DNA from: Ettlia oleoabundans
Lineage: Eukaryota > Chlorophyta > Chlorophyceae > Chlamydomonadales
DNA length: 11,749 bases
Direction: 5' to 3'
Assembly: GCA_019693395.1 (NCBI GenBank)
Contig: JAAMXP010001397.1
Span: forward strand, 1-11,749
A program made the translations under genes and the position numbers. Positions 1 through 9,589 of this stretch are shown piece after piece. How positions within the stretch are numbered: position 1 is the first letter of the stretch; every line of letters begins with the position of its first letter. The notes beneath the pieces are model-generated. The model worked only from the letters and a program-made list of their open reading frames with translations. It was not told the origin of the DNA and did no database searches.

Positions 1-30
<30 letters not shown>
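1..30. repeat. (AC)n microsatellite, cut by the window edge
   Basis: Fifteen perfect AC units begin at the first base and probably continue to the left. The tract lies in the SDR intron that ends at 53, about 23 nt before its CAG acceptor. It is complementary to the (GT)n tract at 704-773 in the same transcript. Confidence 0.97.
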
Positions 31-32
<2 letters not shown>

Positions 33-53
33 GTGCACTCCACACCACTTCAG

Positions 54-702
54 GGCAAGATCACCGTCAAGCAGCTGGACCTTGCTGACCTGTCCAGCGT
101 AAAGGCACTGGCTGATGATCTCACTGCCTCCCTGCCAACCTTGAACCTCCTCATCCTCAACGCCGGCATCATGTACGGTCCCAAGCAGCAGACCAAGGAC
201 GGTTTTGAGATGCAGGTGCATGCTTGGGTCCTGCTGTGATTTGGCCCTGGGGGCTGTACCGTCTGTGTAAGAGGGGCTGACAATAGGGGGTGCCTCCGAG
301 TACCCGCTGGCTGCTGTTCCGGTTTCCCAAACGATTGGTCTGTAGGGGCCATACCTCTGACAGGCTGTTCCGGGCTGTGCCAGGTGTATCACACAAGAAA
401 GTGCAGCCCCGAAAGCCATTTCACAGCAGAATGGGTCAGGGCGGGTCAGGTCCTTAGCACTGTGACATCTGGCAATGAGTGGTGGCACCGCGGCAGGTGG
501 AAGCAGGGTGGATAAGAGGGCACTCACCTGCACACCAGCTAGCCTCGCCATCTGACCGCCCCTTCCCCCCGGTCACGTGCGCGACCCCCTCCAGATTGGC
601 ACCAACCACTTCGGCCACGCCTACCTCACCCGCTTGCTGCTGCCCAAGCTGGAGGCAACAGCCAGGGCGCAGGTGAACCGTGGTGGTGACCCAAGGTGGG
701 CT

Positions 703-774
<72 letters not shown>

Positions 775-2341
775 GGGGAAGGGTGGGGGGGCTGCGCTTG
801 CATGCCACATTTTCAGAGTGCAAAATGAAGGGGAACATGTTCTCGAAGGGATCAAATCCTGTATCACCACGCATCCAGCCTGCACCAACCGCCGCCGTGC
901 ACTCACTGTTACCGAACCTTTGTTGTGCAGGGCACTTCGTGTCGTCTGGTGTCTGTTGCCTCCATGGCCCACCAATTTGCGAGGATTGTGCTGGAGGACC
1001 TGAACTTTGAAACTCGCAAGTATCGCGCTTTCGATGGGTGCGCAAATCAAGTTGAAGCGTACCTGGTGCCAGCCAACTGCCAGCCTAGCGTCACCACACG
1101 TTGCCCACTTGCTGCTGCTGCTGCTGCCACAGTTCATTTCACTGTCAGCTCCCTCCCTCCCCTTGGCTGCTGTATTGCTGTATTGCTTGATGATGATGTT
1201 GGTCGTTGCCTGCAGCTACAACTTGCTGGTGGGGTGTGATCGTTGTCTGCCTGCAGCTACAACCAGTCGAAGCTGGCCAACGTCCTGTTTGCAAAGGAGC
1301 TGGCTCGGCAGCTGCGGGAGCGGGGCAGCCCAGTGGTGGCCTACAGCCTGCACCCAGGTTGGGCGGGGGGGCTGGTCCCGCATATCATGACCATCATGGT
1401 CACGGTTTGGAAGGCGGTATGAAATCGCCTTCCTGACCATGGCGCCTTCCATGGGTCACTTAACCCAACATGCTTTACCCGTCATTGCCTGGCTGTGGTT
1501 GCTCAGGGTCAAACCAGTAATCTCGCTTGACGATACACTTTGCAGTACACCTGTGCCTTGACGGTACACTTTGCAGTACTATCGGCCGTGATGGTACACT
1601 TTGCAGTACACATGGGCCGTGACTGTACACTTTGCGGTACACCTGTGCATGCAGGCGTGATCAAGACTCCGCTACAGCGCCACATGGGCTTCGGTGCCGC
1701 TGTACTCAACTTCTTTGGTGGTAAGAGGGGAAGGGTGCGGATGTTGTCTTCAGAGCTGCATGCCGATGGAGCTTCCCATGTCCTGCACACCTCTTTGCCT
1801 TTGGTTTGCCTGCGCCTGGCGTTTTGTAATAAATATTGCATCATAGTGAACAGCAGGCATTTGTGCCGCGATTGCTGCTGGTGCCCGGCTAGCAGTGTTG
1901 GACTGTGACGCTGCTTTCTCTTGTGCCTAGAGCGGTGTGCAATCAACAGAAGTTGTGGGCCCCGTTTGACTTTTTGACACTGCTGATGCATGAAGCTGGT
2001 GCTTGCTTGCATGTTTGCAGCACCGTTTATGAAGACGGTGTTCCAGGGAGCCAGCACCACCATTTATGCCGCCACGGCAGGTGAGCCTGGGACATCTCGC
2101 ACCATCCCAGCCCATCTTCCTGCAATTCCCAGTCCTGACATTGACTCCTCCTGACTCCTGACCCTGCTGTGCCTGCTGTGGTGCAGCTGAGCTGGAAGCT
2201 CACAGCGGTGCCTACCTCGCCGACTGCCAGGTGGCACAGCCCAGCAAGGCGGGGCAGGATGCTGAGCTGGCGCGGGCGCTGTGGGATAAAACAGAGGAGC
2301 TACTGGACGCGGCGCTGAAGAAGAAAGCGCAAAATGCGTGA
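54..2341 (+). CDS. Short-chain dehydrogenase/reductase, retinol dehydrogenase/TIC32/WWOX-like (5'-partial, 7 exons)
   Basis: This is an NAD(P)H-dependent oxidoreductase of the classical SDR family. The exons I infer are 54-215, 595-672, 931-1037, 1257-1357, 1655-1720, 2021-2080 and 2187-2341 (TGA stop). All have GT/AG borders, the phases match throughout, and they give 242 visible residues. Family motifs appear in the expected order: LDLADL (the acidic cofactor-binding turn), LNAGIM (NNAG-type), NHFGH with the structural Asn, VASMAH with the catalytic Ser, YNQSK with the catalytic Tyr and Lys, and HPG followed by VIKTP. The C-terminal part (DCQ...QD..LA..LWD...ELL) resembles retinol dehydrogenase/WWOX-like SDRs. 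Classical members are about 310-330 residues, so some 70-90 residues, including the TGxxxGxG dinucleotide-binding motif, lie to the left. The substrate cannot be read from sequence; TIC32, retinol/retinal or other lipid-aldehyde reductases are all possible. No frameshift was seen in any exon. Exon 3 opens with GTSC where many relatives have a Ser/Arg-rich turn, so its 5' boundary is slightly less certain. Confidence 0.93.
704..773. repeat. (GT)n microsatellite, 35 units, in an SDR intron
   Basis: A 70-nt uninterrupted GT tract begins about 30 nt after the 5' splice site of the 673-930 intron. It produces spurious Cys-Val and Thr-His open frames on the two strands, which are not genes. It is complementary to the AC tract at the left edge. 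Confidence 0.98.
1111..1126. repeat. Short (GCT)n tract in an SDR intron
   Basis: Five perfect GCT units lie inside the 1038-1256 intron of the SDR gene. They are non-coding in the splicing model and of no evident function. Confidence 0.8.
1203..1263 (+). repeat. Duplicated 3' splice-site segment
   Basis: The 15-mer GCCTGCAGCTACAAC occurs at 1208-1222 and again at 1249-1263, and both copies are preceded by TCGTTG. The second copy contains the acceptor used in the model (AG at 1255-1256), followed by the catalytic YNQSK codons. The first copy is an apparent relic or decoy 41 nt upstream. Splicing there would shift the reading frame. Confidence 0.85.
1526..1648 (+). repeat. Four-copy ~31-nt tandem repeat abutting a 3' splice site
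   Basis: The units are 1526-1556, 1557-1586, 1587-1617 and 1618-1648 (31, 30, 31 and 31 nt). Each has a TGAC/TGAT-type core followed by TACACTTTGCAGTAC. The array sits in the 1358-1654 SDR intron and ends 6 nt before the true acceptor AG (1653-1654). Units 1-3 contain TTTGCAG, a good acceptor-like string. Unit 4, nearest the real site, reads TTTGCGG instead. Confidence 0.93.
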
Positions 2342-3057
2342 CCTTGATGGACCTGCTCTAGGTTAGATCGGGCGGCTAGCCGGCATGGACTAGCAGACTG
2401 GCAGCTTGACCAGCAGACCGGCAGCCGTTCCTTGCCAACGCGTTCAAGAGTGCACCGGAACTTGCTTTTTTGCCAACGTGTCAATCCATCACAATGCACG
2501 TGGTTTGCGATACCCCTGTTACCATGAATGCACCCTTTCCACCATTGACTGGTTTCAGCTTGTACTGCATCAACTCTCTGATCCTGTGCTTGCACCAAAA
2601 AGCAGCCCCTGGCCCATGCTATCGCACAAGCATCCTTTGCTCTGTCAGGCAGCTTCGCCCCTTCTGCATGTTGACTTAACCTCGAGCGCATTTATACATT
2701 CTATTTAATGCATTTTATGTGATTGTTGGTCATGCTTGCAGCCTTGTGATTAGTTTTCACGTAATAATCGAGCGAGGGAGCCGTCACACGGCAGTACAAG
2801 GTAGTAGGAAGAAGGTTGCTGGTGCAGCAGCGCAGATGGGGTAGTTAGCCAACCAAACAACATTCAAGGCAGTCCAGCAGCACCACAGTCAGCACAATCA
2901 AATGAGCAGATGGAGAATGCAGTTAGGCGGTCAATACCAGGCCATGGGTTGGATTGGAGATAATGAAGGACCAGGACAGGAAACTCAGCTGGGTCACAAC
3001 CACAAAATTGATTGCCTGCAGTACCACTTGCGATTGACGGCAGCTGTCCGGGGGCTG
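2342..3057. other. Convergent intergenic region / 3' UTRs
   Basis: This segment lies between the stop of the plus-strand SDR gene and the stop of the minus-strand membrane-protein gene. I see no exon-like frame. Open frames on the minus strand at its left end run antisense to the last SDR exon and look like shadows. An AT-rich patch near 2690-2725 could hold the SDR mRNA end, but I find no TGTAA on the plus strand between 2342 and 2800. Confidence 0.6.
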
Positions 3058-4565
3058 TCATCGCCGCGGCACAGCCCTCACAGTTGAGGCGGGCTGCATC
3101 TGGGCTGTTGGTAGTATGCCTTCAACGGTGCTGCCGCCAACCCGCGGCGACTGATCCTGCTGAGCCACCGATGCTTCTGCTGCTGCTTCTGCAGGGACCG
3201 CTTCTACCGCTGCCGCCGCCGCCGCGCCTGACGAGGCAGTAGGAATGGCATTGCCGGTGCCGGTGCCAATGCCTTGCGCTTGGGCTGCTTGGTGGTGTGC
3301 TGCATTCCGCATTGCGGTGCTGTCCACCAGTGCGCATTGGAGCTGCACGCAGGCCATCAGTGGGGAGGGAGTGAGGCAGGGATTCCCGGAAGAACCCTGA
3401 GCGAGCATCGGGTGAGCAGCACAGCTGGGATGCTAAGGGGGGATGTGCAAGCACTGTGTGGACATTGCGCTGACATCATTTCTTCCTTCAAGCAAGCGGA
3501 GCGGCTATCTGACTAAGGGAGTGCTAGCAGGTCCTGGCTAACAAAGCATGCTTGCCTGCTGATCTGGCATGACGACCACCAAGTGAGCTACCCTGGCTGG
3601 TGGCGCAGGGCCGCCCTTTGGCTGTAGCTGGCAGCCTGAAAGACGGCCGCTTGTTGCTTGTCGTTGTGCTGCAGGCACTGGGAATGTTTTGGGGCGCGCC
3701 GGTGTGATAATGTAACGGCAAGGATGGTGGGGTGAAGCCAATGTGGGCCTAACTGCTGCCGTTAATGACACATCCCTGTCCAGATGCATGGCAAGCGAGG
3801 CGCCGCTACATGATCTTGAGCGGCGGCTGCAACCAAGAATGCAATCGAGCAAGCAGGAGCAAAGTGCCGAGCAGCGCCGAGGCATCAAGGCATCTGCAGT
3901 GCCTGCACCCACCTTGCTGGGTGCGGGGCTGCCTCCGCCGCCACTGCAAGCAGCTGCCGCCGCCATGTGCCTGCCGCCGCTCCCACCACTGCGCTAGGCC
4001 CAGTAGGGCGACCAAGCCAGTCATGACTCCTGCAAGGATGATGAAAACCATGCTGCTGCCCGACAGGGGAACCGAGCCGCTGGCAGCAGTGACGGGAGGG
4101 GCGGCTGCTGGGGCTACGGGGGCAGGCGGCGGCCATGCGGCATCTGCAAACCAGAATTTTAGAGATTGGAAGACATGTTACAAGTGTGATGTACCTTGAA
4201 GCGAACGAGAGGGATGCATGCAGCCGAGCTTGATATGCACCGGGAGAACCTGCACCTCCACCCAACTGCCGGCGCCTGCGCCCTCGCTGGGAAGCTGCCT
4301 TTCGCGGGCCTGCGGCGCACGTGATCGACAGGTGCGTGATCTACCTGCTTGGCTAACTCACCGTCTTGGAGGTGCAACAGCGCGCGATGCGACAACCTGG
4401 CTGGGGCCATGCTGCGAGGTCCACTGGTCGGGGACCAGCAAGGATACATCCAGTCTCGTGTGGTTGAAACTGCTATCAAGTAGGTTGTTGCTTTTGATCT
4501 CGGCCGACGGGATGAGCAAGTTGCGCGAAATTGCGATTACGCCCTCACACCTCCAGTTTATTTCA
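3058..4565 (-). CDS. Putative single-pass membrane protein, unrecognised family (5' end not found, about 5 exons)
   Basis: I do not recognise the family. The inferred minus-strand exons are 4565-4397, 4309-4195, 4143-3913, 3668-3592 and 3342-3058 (stop). All have GT/AG borders, and the phases match across all four junctions. The first visible exon is beta-strand-like and contains a possible N-glycosylation site (FNHT). The second contains SWVEVQVLPVHIK. The third has a Pro/Ala-rich linker (WPPPAPVAPAAAPP), then a hydrophobic segment of about 20 residues at 4051-3992 starting MVFIILAGVM, followed directly by WWERR, as expected for a stop-transfer signal. The last exon gives a tail with an Ala/Glu-rich stretch and ends AVPRR. 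The layout suggests a type I membrane protein with an outside N-terminal domain and a cytosolic tail. No signal peptide or start exon could be found in the roughly 330 nt before the MYND gene's stop codon on the same strand. The gene may therefore be 5'-truncated, or its first exons may be too small to see. A strong alternative donor (GTGAGT at 4361) competes for the first exon but breaks the phase. Confidence 0.55.
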
Positions 4566-4754
4566 CTGCAAGATCGATGTTTCGTGTGTTTGCTGTCAAG
4601 GCCTGCCTCCCGCAAGGAGAATGGCCTGCGCGCTCCGCAAGACCCGCAGCAGGCCCAGCATGCCTCATTGAGGGTGCTAGCACTATGTTTGAATGCAATT
4701 ATGCAACCTACAAGGGCTTGATTACCCCATCTTGCCTGCTATGGTGCAAGGGCG

Positions 4755-4759
4755 TTACA
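4755..4759 (-). terminator. Candidate TGTAA polyadenylation signal of the MYND gene
   Basis: TTACA on the plus strand reads TGTAA on the minus strand, about 137 nt downstream of the MYND stop codon. TGTAA is the usual poly(A) signal of core chlorophytes. The motif is short and occurs elsewhere by chance; position and orientation are the only support. Confidence 0.45.
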
Positions 4760-4895
4760 AATAATGTGCAAACTGCTTGCAAGCGACACCAAAGCACCAG
4801 GGCGAGCAGCACGATTTAAACTTCAAGCTACAACCAGGACTTCCTACAGGAGGCAACAGATGCAACCATCGACGATCAGATGTTAATCAGGAACT

Positions 4896-7800
4896 TCAGG
4901 GGGCTGCTGCGGTGGGTGGCGCTTGGCGTTGCGTCAAACGCGCCGCACCCAGTGCCTGGCACACACGCCGATGCCCGCCCGCCCGCCAGTCGGCATGGGA
5001 GCAGGTGGTGTTGCAGTACCACACCACCCGGCACCCGCTGCACTTCTTGCTGCCAGTGCCCTCGTCAGCCGCCGGCCCCCCCGCAGCACCCACATTGGTG
5101 CAGCCCAGGTAGGCGCAGCTGCGTGCGGCCGCAACCTGCGCCAGCTCGAGCCGTGCAGCCGACCGCTGCTCAGGCAACGCCCAGTATCGCTGCAACAGGG
5201 CTGCCAGCTCAGCGGCAGGCTGCAGCATTCGCTTCACCTCCTCAGCCGGCAACGACGCAGTGGATGGCATCGCCCTAAATGCTGGCAAATGTGCAACTAT
5301 GGGGTTCATTGCGTCATACACCCGAACAGCAGCCTGTTCAAGCTCTGCAACTAGCTCCACCCGATGCTCCTCGGTCTCTGCTGACCCAGCAGGCGTCCCT
5401 GAGCTGGAGCCAGCCTGATGGGCGGGTGGTTGCCGCTGCTCTGCCAAATCTTTGACGGCTAAGCTCACTGCAGTAATCATCAGTGATGACGCTTCAACGA
5501 TGCCAAGGCCAAGCTTTTCCTGCACCGGTAATGAACACAGTAGCGTCGGCAGGTTCACCTACACAGATACTGGCGCATAATGCATGCACAGTATACAAAC
5601 AAAAAATCACAGGATCCAGCCAGCCAGCCAGCCAGCCATTGAGTGAGCAAGCGTGCCAAATGTTTGCCTGCTTTAAACGAAGCTTTGCTTCGCTTCTGCA
5701 GACCCCGGCTGGTGCCAGCATGCCACCAGCATGTAGGCTGCCACCTACGCTACTAGCTTGGAGATGAGCGCAGTCCAACCACACTGCCACCGCCATTGAG
5801 CGGCACCAAGCAGGCGATTGGGACATAAACGAGGTATGCAACCAGCGACAAGCATACAAGCAGCACCAATGGGCAGCTGGCAGATAGGCAAGCAGCTTAT
5901 GCTTACCACCAGCTCTTCGTTGCCCTGGGGAGCAGCACCCAGCTGCTCGCTTAGGTGCAGCGCAAAATCCAGCACGCCAGAGCGTGCCAGGGCTGCTGCC
6001 ACCATGGGGTGCCCTTGGCCCAACAGAAGGGTGGGTAAAACGTTGCCCAAACACTCCTGCAGGGATGGCACCAGAAGCATGCTGGTAATCATGCCGGGCG
6101 CTGGTGATTGCGGGGCCTAGTGCAGAAGGCACATTGGATTGGTTGCATGCTAGCTGTGGTATATCACAAAGTGAAACTGAAGGAGATAACTGCAGGAAAC
6201 ACCTTTGCCAGCATTACACATCAAGCTGCCTTCCAGATGCACCAGCCACCCTCACTTTGCTATTGGGTCGCAAACCCCCTGGCATAATCATGGCCCGTAC
6301 CTGGTGTTCTGCGACAAGTGCCGCCTTCAGCATGGCTGGCAGTGTGGATCTACTTGAAACAGCACTGGACACTCAACGGCCACCACTGCTAGCGCCACAG
6401 CCAGGTTGTGAACAGTGGCAGGGCCTGGCGGCGGAGGGAGTTCGCCTTCAACGGCTTGCAGGGTGTGGCTAGCGTGTGTTGCAGCATGGATGGCGGCAAC
6501 GTGCGCTACGCACATGGCTTGGACGTTCAGCATCCTGCACAAACAAAGCGAGGAAAGCTAGTGAAAGGGCAAGCGGACAAGGACATCCATTACTGCTCCA
6601 AGCGTGCCAACTCGCACAATGCGTTTGCACAGGGCAGAAGGCGCACAGGGCAACGGCAGAAGGGCGGGGGTTGCAGGTCACGATACTGCACAGCATACAG
6701 CTGGCCATGGGTGTGGTGTTGAGCTGACAGTGCTGAAGTCATCATAACTCAATAAAACTCTACCCACCTGTTGCATTGTGCCTCAACATCGCCACCCTCC
6801 GGGCCAGCACGTCGCAACTGTCACAGCCATGCACAGCTGCATGTTAAGCACCTGTTGAAACCAACGCCAGTCCTCTGATCTGCCCCCTTTCGGCACCAAC
6901 ACATGGCTAGGGGGTGCAGCAATCCAGTGTATGAGGCGGCAGGTCCGGCTGTGCAGCTGCCACAACTGGCGGGCAGCAATGGCCAATGTTGGCTGAGGCG
7001 GCTGCCTGCCAGCTGGTGGAGCAGCTGCTGCGGCAACAGCAGTTGACAGGTTGCCGCTAAATAACCAGTCGTAAGCAAAAGATGAGCCCAGGAAAAGGAC
7101 GAATTTGATTAGCGCAGCTGCCACACTAAATGCAGCGCTCATCCCCGCTTTCTGCTGCTCAGTGTCGCCCCCAGGCAGCTGCAGCCATCGTGCATCAGCT
7201 CACACAACACGGGTAGGAGGCCAGTTGCAGCATCTGCTGCGGCCGCCCACTCCTTCGCCTGCTGCAGGCTGCTGAAGCTGTAGTTGGCGTCTTGCAACAG
7301 CATCAAGGAGGCCTTGATGGACAGGAGGAGGGGAACCAGGGTAGCTTGGATGCTAGTCTCTGTAGCCACTGCTCGTAACACAGCTGCAATGCGCGGCATC
7401 ACGCGCAACAGCTCCCAAGCCGCCGCCGCACGGTCCGCCGGCTGCCTTGCTGCGCCCACATGCCCACTGGCCTCACCGTGGCCGCTGCTGTCGACCTCTC
7501 GCTCTGCCTGGCCGCTAGAGCAGATAGCATCCACACCAACAATTGCTGACGCTGCGTTGACGAAGTAGCCGTGCATGGCCGGCGAAATGGCCTCAGGCGG
7601 AGGCAGTGGCACAGCGGTTAGTATCCGCACTGCCAGCCCAAACGCGGCAACGCCACCGTGCTGCTGTATGTGTGCCCGTAGCCCCAGCGGAGCGTCTTGC
7701 TGCGTAGCAGGGAGTCTAAGCTGATAACCAGGGCAAAAGGTTCGCCACCTTCGTGCCATTCCACAGTCGTGTAGGCAATGCCATGGGATGGTGCCCTCCC

Positions 7801-9121
7801 AACCAAACTACTGTGTAATGTGCCGCTGGCTGCTGCTGCCTCTACTGCAGGTGCCAGCCTGGGCAGAATACAGTCCAGCAACACTCTGATGACGCTTTGC
7901 TGCCTGTTGATGTCGGCTTTGAAGGTCGCCTGCACTCGGCGGTACGTTGGCGCGTGCAACCACTGGAATACCAGCTCTGAGAACTGCGCTAGCATGGACA
8001 GCGGGAGCACATCTGCAGCAGTAAAGGAAGCAGTGGATATACAACAAGGGTCAATGGCACAACCTGGCAGATCCACCGCTGGTTTGTGAGAAATGGCCGG
8101 AGCAGAGCATTCTACCAGGCACAAGTGAAAAGTTTGTGCAAATTGCCCGCAACATTGCTTACAGTGTCGCAAGCAAGATCATCTCATCCTAGTAGTACCA
8201 CGGCTGGCGGTAAGAAGGATGTTGGAGTGGTAAGCGTTAGGCACGTAGCTGCAGGTGGCATGCGTTCCACCGCACCTTCACTTTCAGCTGAGCTGCTGAC
8301 GGCGATGAGCGTCAAGGCATCACAAGCCACTTGAAGCCATTGCAGTCCTAGTCCTGGCGCCAACCACCGCTCAGCGCAGTATGCTCTGTCACGCTGTGCA
8401 CCTTGTAGCCACGCAGCCATGAAAACAGGGCGAAGCTGCATCCTGAGCACGGCTGACAGCTGGCGTAGCTGCCCAATCGGGCGGTTGTTGGGTGCTGCTG
8501 CAGTCACGTGACCTTGCAGCACGTGCTTGCCTAGCTTGAACATGTAACCAATTGAGGTCGCCACCTCAAGTTCCTCCTCGGACTGCAGCGTGCCAAGGCT
8601 GCGAGCCAGCCTGACCAATGCCTCAATGGCAGCGCCTGCGGCATTCGCCTGGAAGGTGGCGGCGAGCATGCCAACCACTGATCCGCCGGTAAGCGTGCAG
8701 AGCTCCAACATTTGGCGAGACAAGGCTGACATAGCACTGCAGATCGATACGGTGCCGAGTCAATGAGTAGATTGAGCAGGGATCCAGGAACTGCTGGCAG
8801 TGAGGAGGGTGTTGGAAGAATGGGGCAAAGGCCTGCAAGCCGTCCAGTCAGTGAGAGTGGCGGCCCCGGCGGCGGGTCCCATGCCAGGCAACGAACATCA
8901 TGACTTGCACATGTTACCGGTTCTCCGCGACTAACTCCATGGAAGACGGACCTTAGCAGCGTAGAGAGGCTGATGGAGCGCACACTCGCGACGTGCTGCG
9001 CCATCTCCCAGACCTCGACCGCGAGCTCAAGCAGAGCCGTAGCAGCCTCCTTATCGTCTGGGACCTTGCGGAAGCCCTCTTGCAGAGAGGCTAGCTTTCG
9101 CAGCAGTATCTGCCCCGACAT
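4896..9121 (-). CDS. Alanine-rich protein with C-terminal MYND zinc finger (7-exon model, two apparent frameshifts)
   Basis: MYND fingers bind zinc and usually serve in protein-protein contacts; the role of this algal family is not evident. The model runs from ATG at 9121 (MSGQILLRKLASLQ) through exons 9121-8952, 8736-8276, 8012 to about 6811, 6534 to 6354 (or 6301), 6116-5907 and 5558-4896, giving about 960 codons. Phases match at each junction. The body is predicted helical and Ala/Leu-rich, possibly an armadillo/HEAT-like scaffold (inference). The last exon carries RSCAYLGC, KKCSGC, WYCNTTC, SHADW and GHRRVC, which supply the full set of MYND Cys/His ligands. Two breaks lie in the long third exon. 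One falls in 7760-7640, where the frame of ISLDSLLRSK gives way to that of AAFGLAVRIL. The other falls in 7199-7140, where VLCEL gives way to WLQLPGGDTEQQ. Each would be repaired by one extra base. Two further slips, near 6811-6768 and 6354-6301, can be avoided by in-phase donors. It may be a recent pseudogene, or the assembly may contain indels; the SDR gene in the same window shows none. Confidence 0.72.
5616..5638. repeat. (CCAG)n short tandem repeat in a MYND-gene intron
   Basis: Nearly six CCAG units lie in the intron between the exons ending at 5907 and beginning at 5558 (minus strand). They give the repetitive frame seen when that intron is translated and have no evident function. Confidence 0.9.
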
Positions 9122-9580
9122 TGAAATGCTGGGTGGAATTGCACACGAATGCCACTAAAAGAAATAGAAAGGCGAGCATACGCACATTATAATGAAAACG
9201 GAGGCCGCTGCTTGTTTGCAAGCGCTACTAGTTCAAGGGCATCTGTACCGCAACCAGCAATACACAGGTTAGCATGGAAACGCAGGTCAAAGAACACGTC
9301 CTTTCTGCATGTCCCCTGCTGCTGCTACTGCTGCCTTTTATGTTTCGAGGGGTGGGCAGGAAAACAATCCCCCTGCCAACAAGCAATGCTGTACTTGTAT
9401 AGGCGGTACAGTTATACTTCAGCGGTTACACGGCGGTAATATATGGAGGCTGTGTATGCATCGTCTTGAGATCAAGCCTTGGACCGGCAGTGAATGCCCC
9501 AGGAACAGCTCCAGAGCTAAGACCACATTTAATATGTGTGTTTTGGTGCTGCTGCTCTTGCGGTTGCAGCCGACGCCTAG
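9122..9580 (-). promoter_or_regulatory. Upstream/promoter region of the MYND gene, with a possible TATA element
   Basis: About 460 nt without a convincing exon separate the MYND start from the decayed MYND copy. The palindromic, TATA-like CATTATAATG is at 9185-9194, roughly 65-75 nt before the ATG. A pyrimidine-rich stretch ending TTTTAG lies just upstream of the ATG and resembles an acceptor, so a 5' UTR intron or a small upstream coding exon cannot be excluded; the frame stays open back to that AG. No defined transcription-factor site was recognised. Confidence 0.3.
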
Positions 9581-9589
9581 CACAACTGC

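Noticed and set aside
454..1137. Long minus-strand and plus-strand open frames with His-Thr or Cys-Val runs
   Set aside because: They are translations of the (GT)n tract and lie across the introns and exons of the SDR gene.
1526..1648. Possible CRISPR array (about 31-nt periodic repeats)
   Set aside because: Units are contiguous with no unique spacers, sit inside a eukaryotic intron, and vary from unit to unit.
2212..2691. 159-residue minus-strand open frame
   Set aside because: Its left part is antisense to the last SDR exon, its sequence lacks domain-like character, and it fits no splice structure.
4218..4721. 167-residue plus-strand open frame
   Set aside because: It runs antisense to the phase-matched exons of the membrane-protein gene and looks like a shadow.
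5678..5692. Perfect hairpin CGAAGC-TTT-GCTTCG
   Set aside because: It is a six-pair stem inside an intron with no T run or conserved context, so it is likely chance.
7162..7214. A tiny intron of about 30 nt to explain the second frame slip in the MYND gene
   Set aside because: It would be far shorter than every other intron in the window. A one-base deletion within the GAGCTGATGCACGATGG stretch explains the frames more simply.
8921..8935. Donor GTAACA after GAGAACCG as the end of MYND exon 1
   Set aside because: It gives phase 0, which does not match the next exon's acceptor phase. The donor at 8951 does match.
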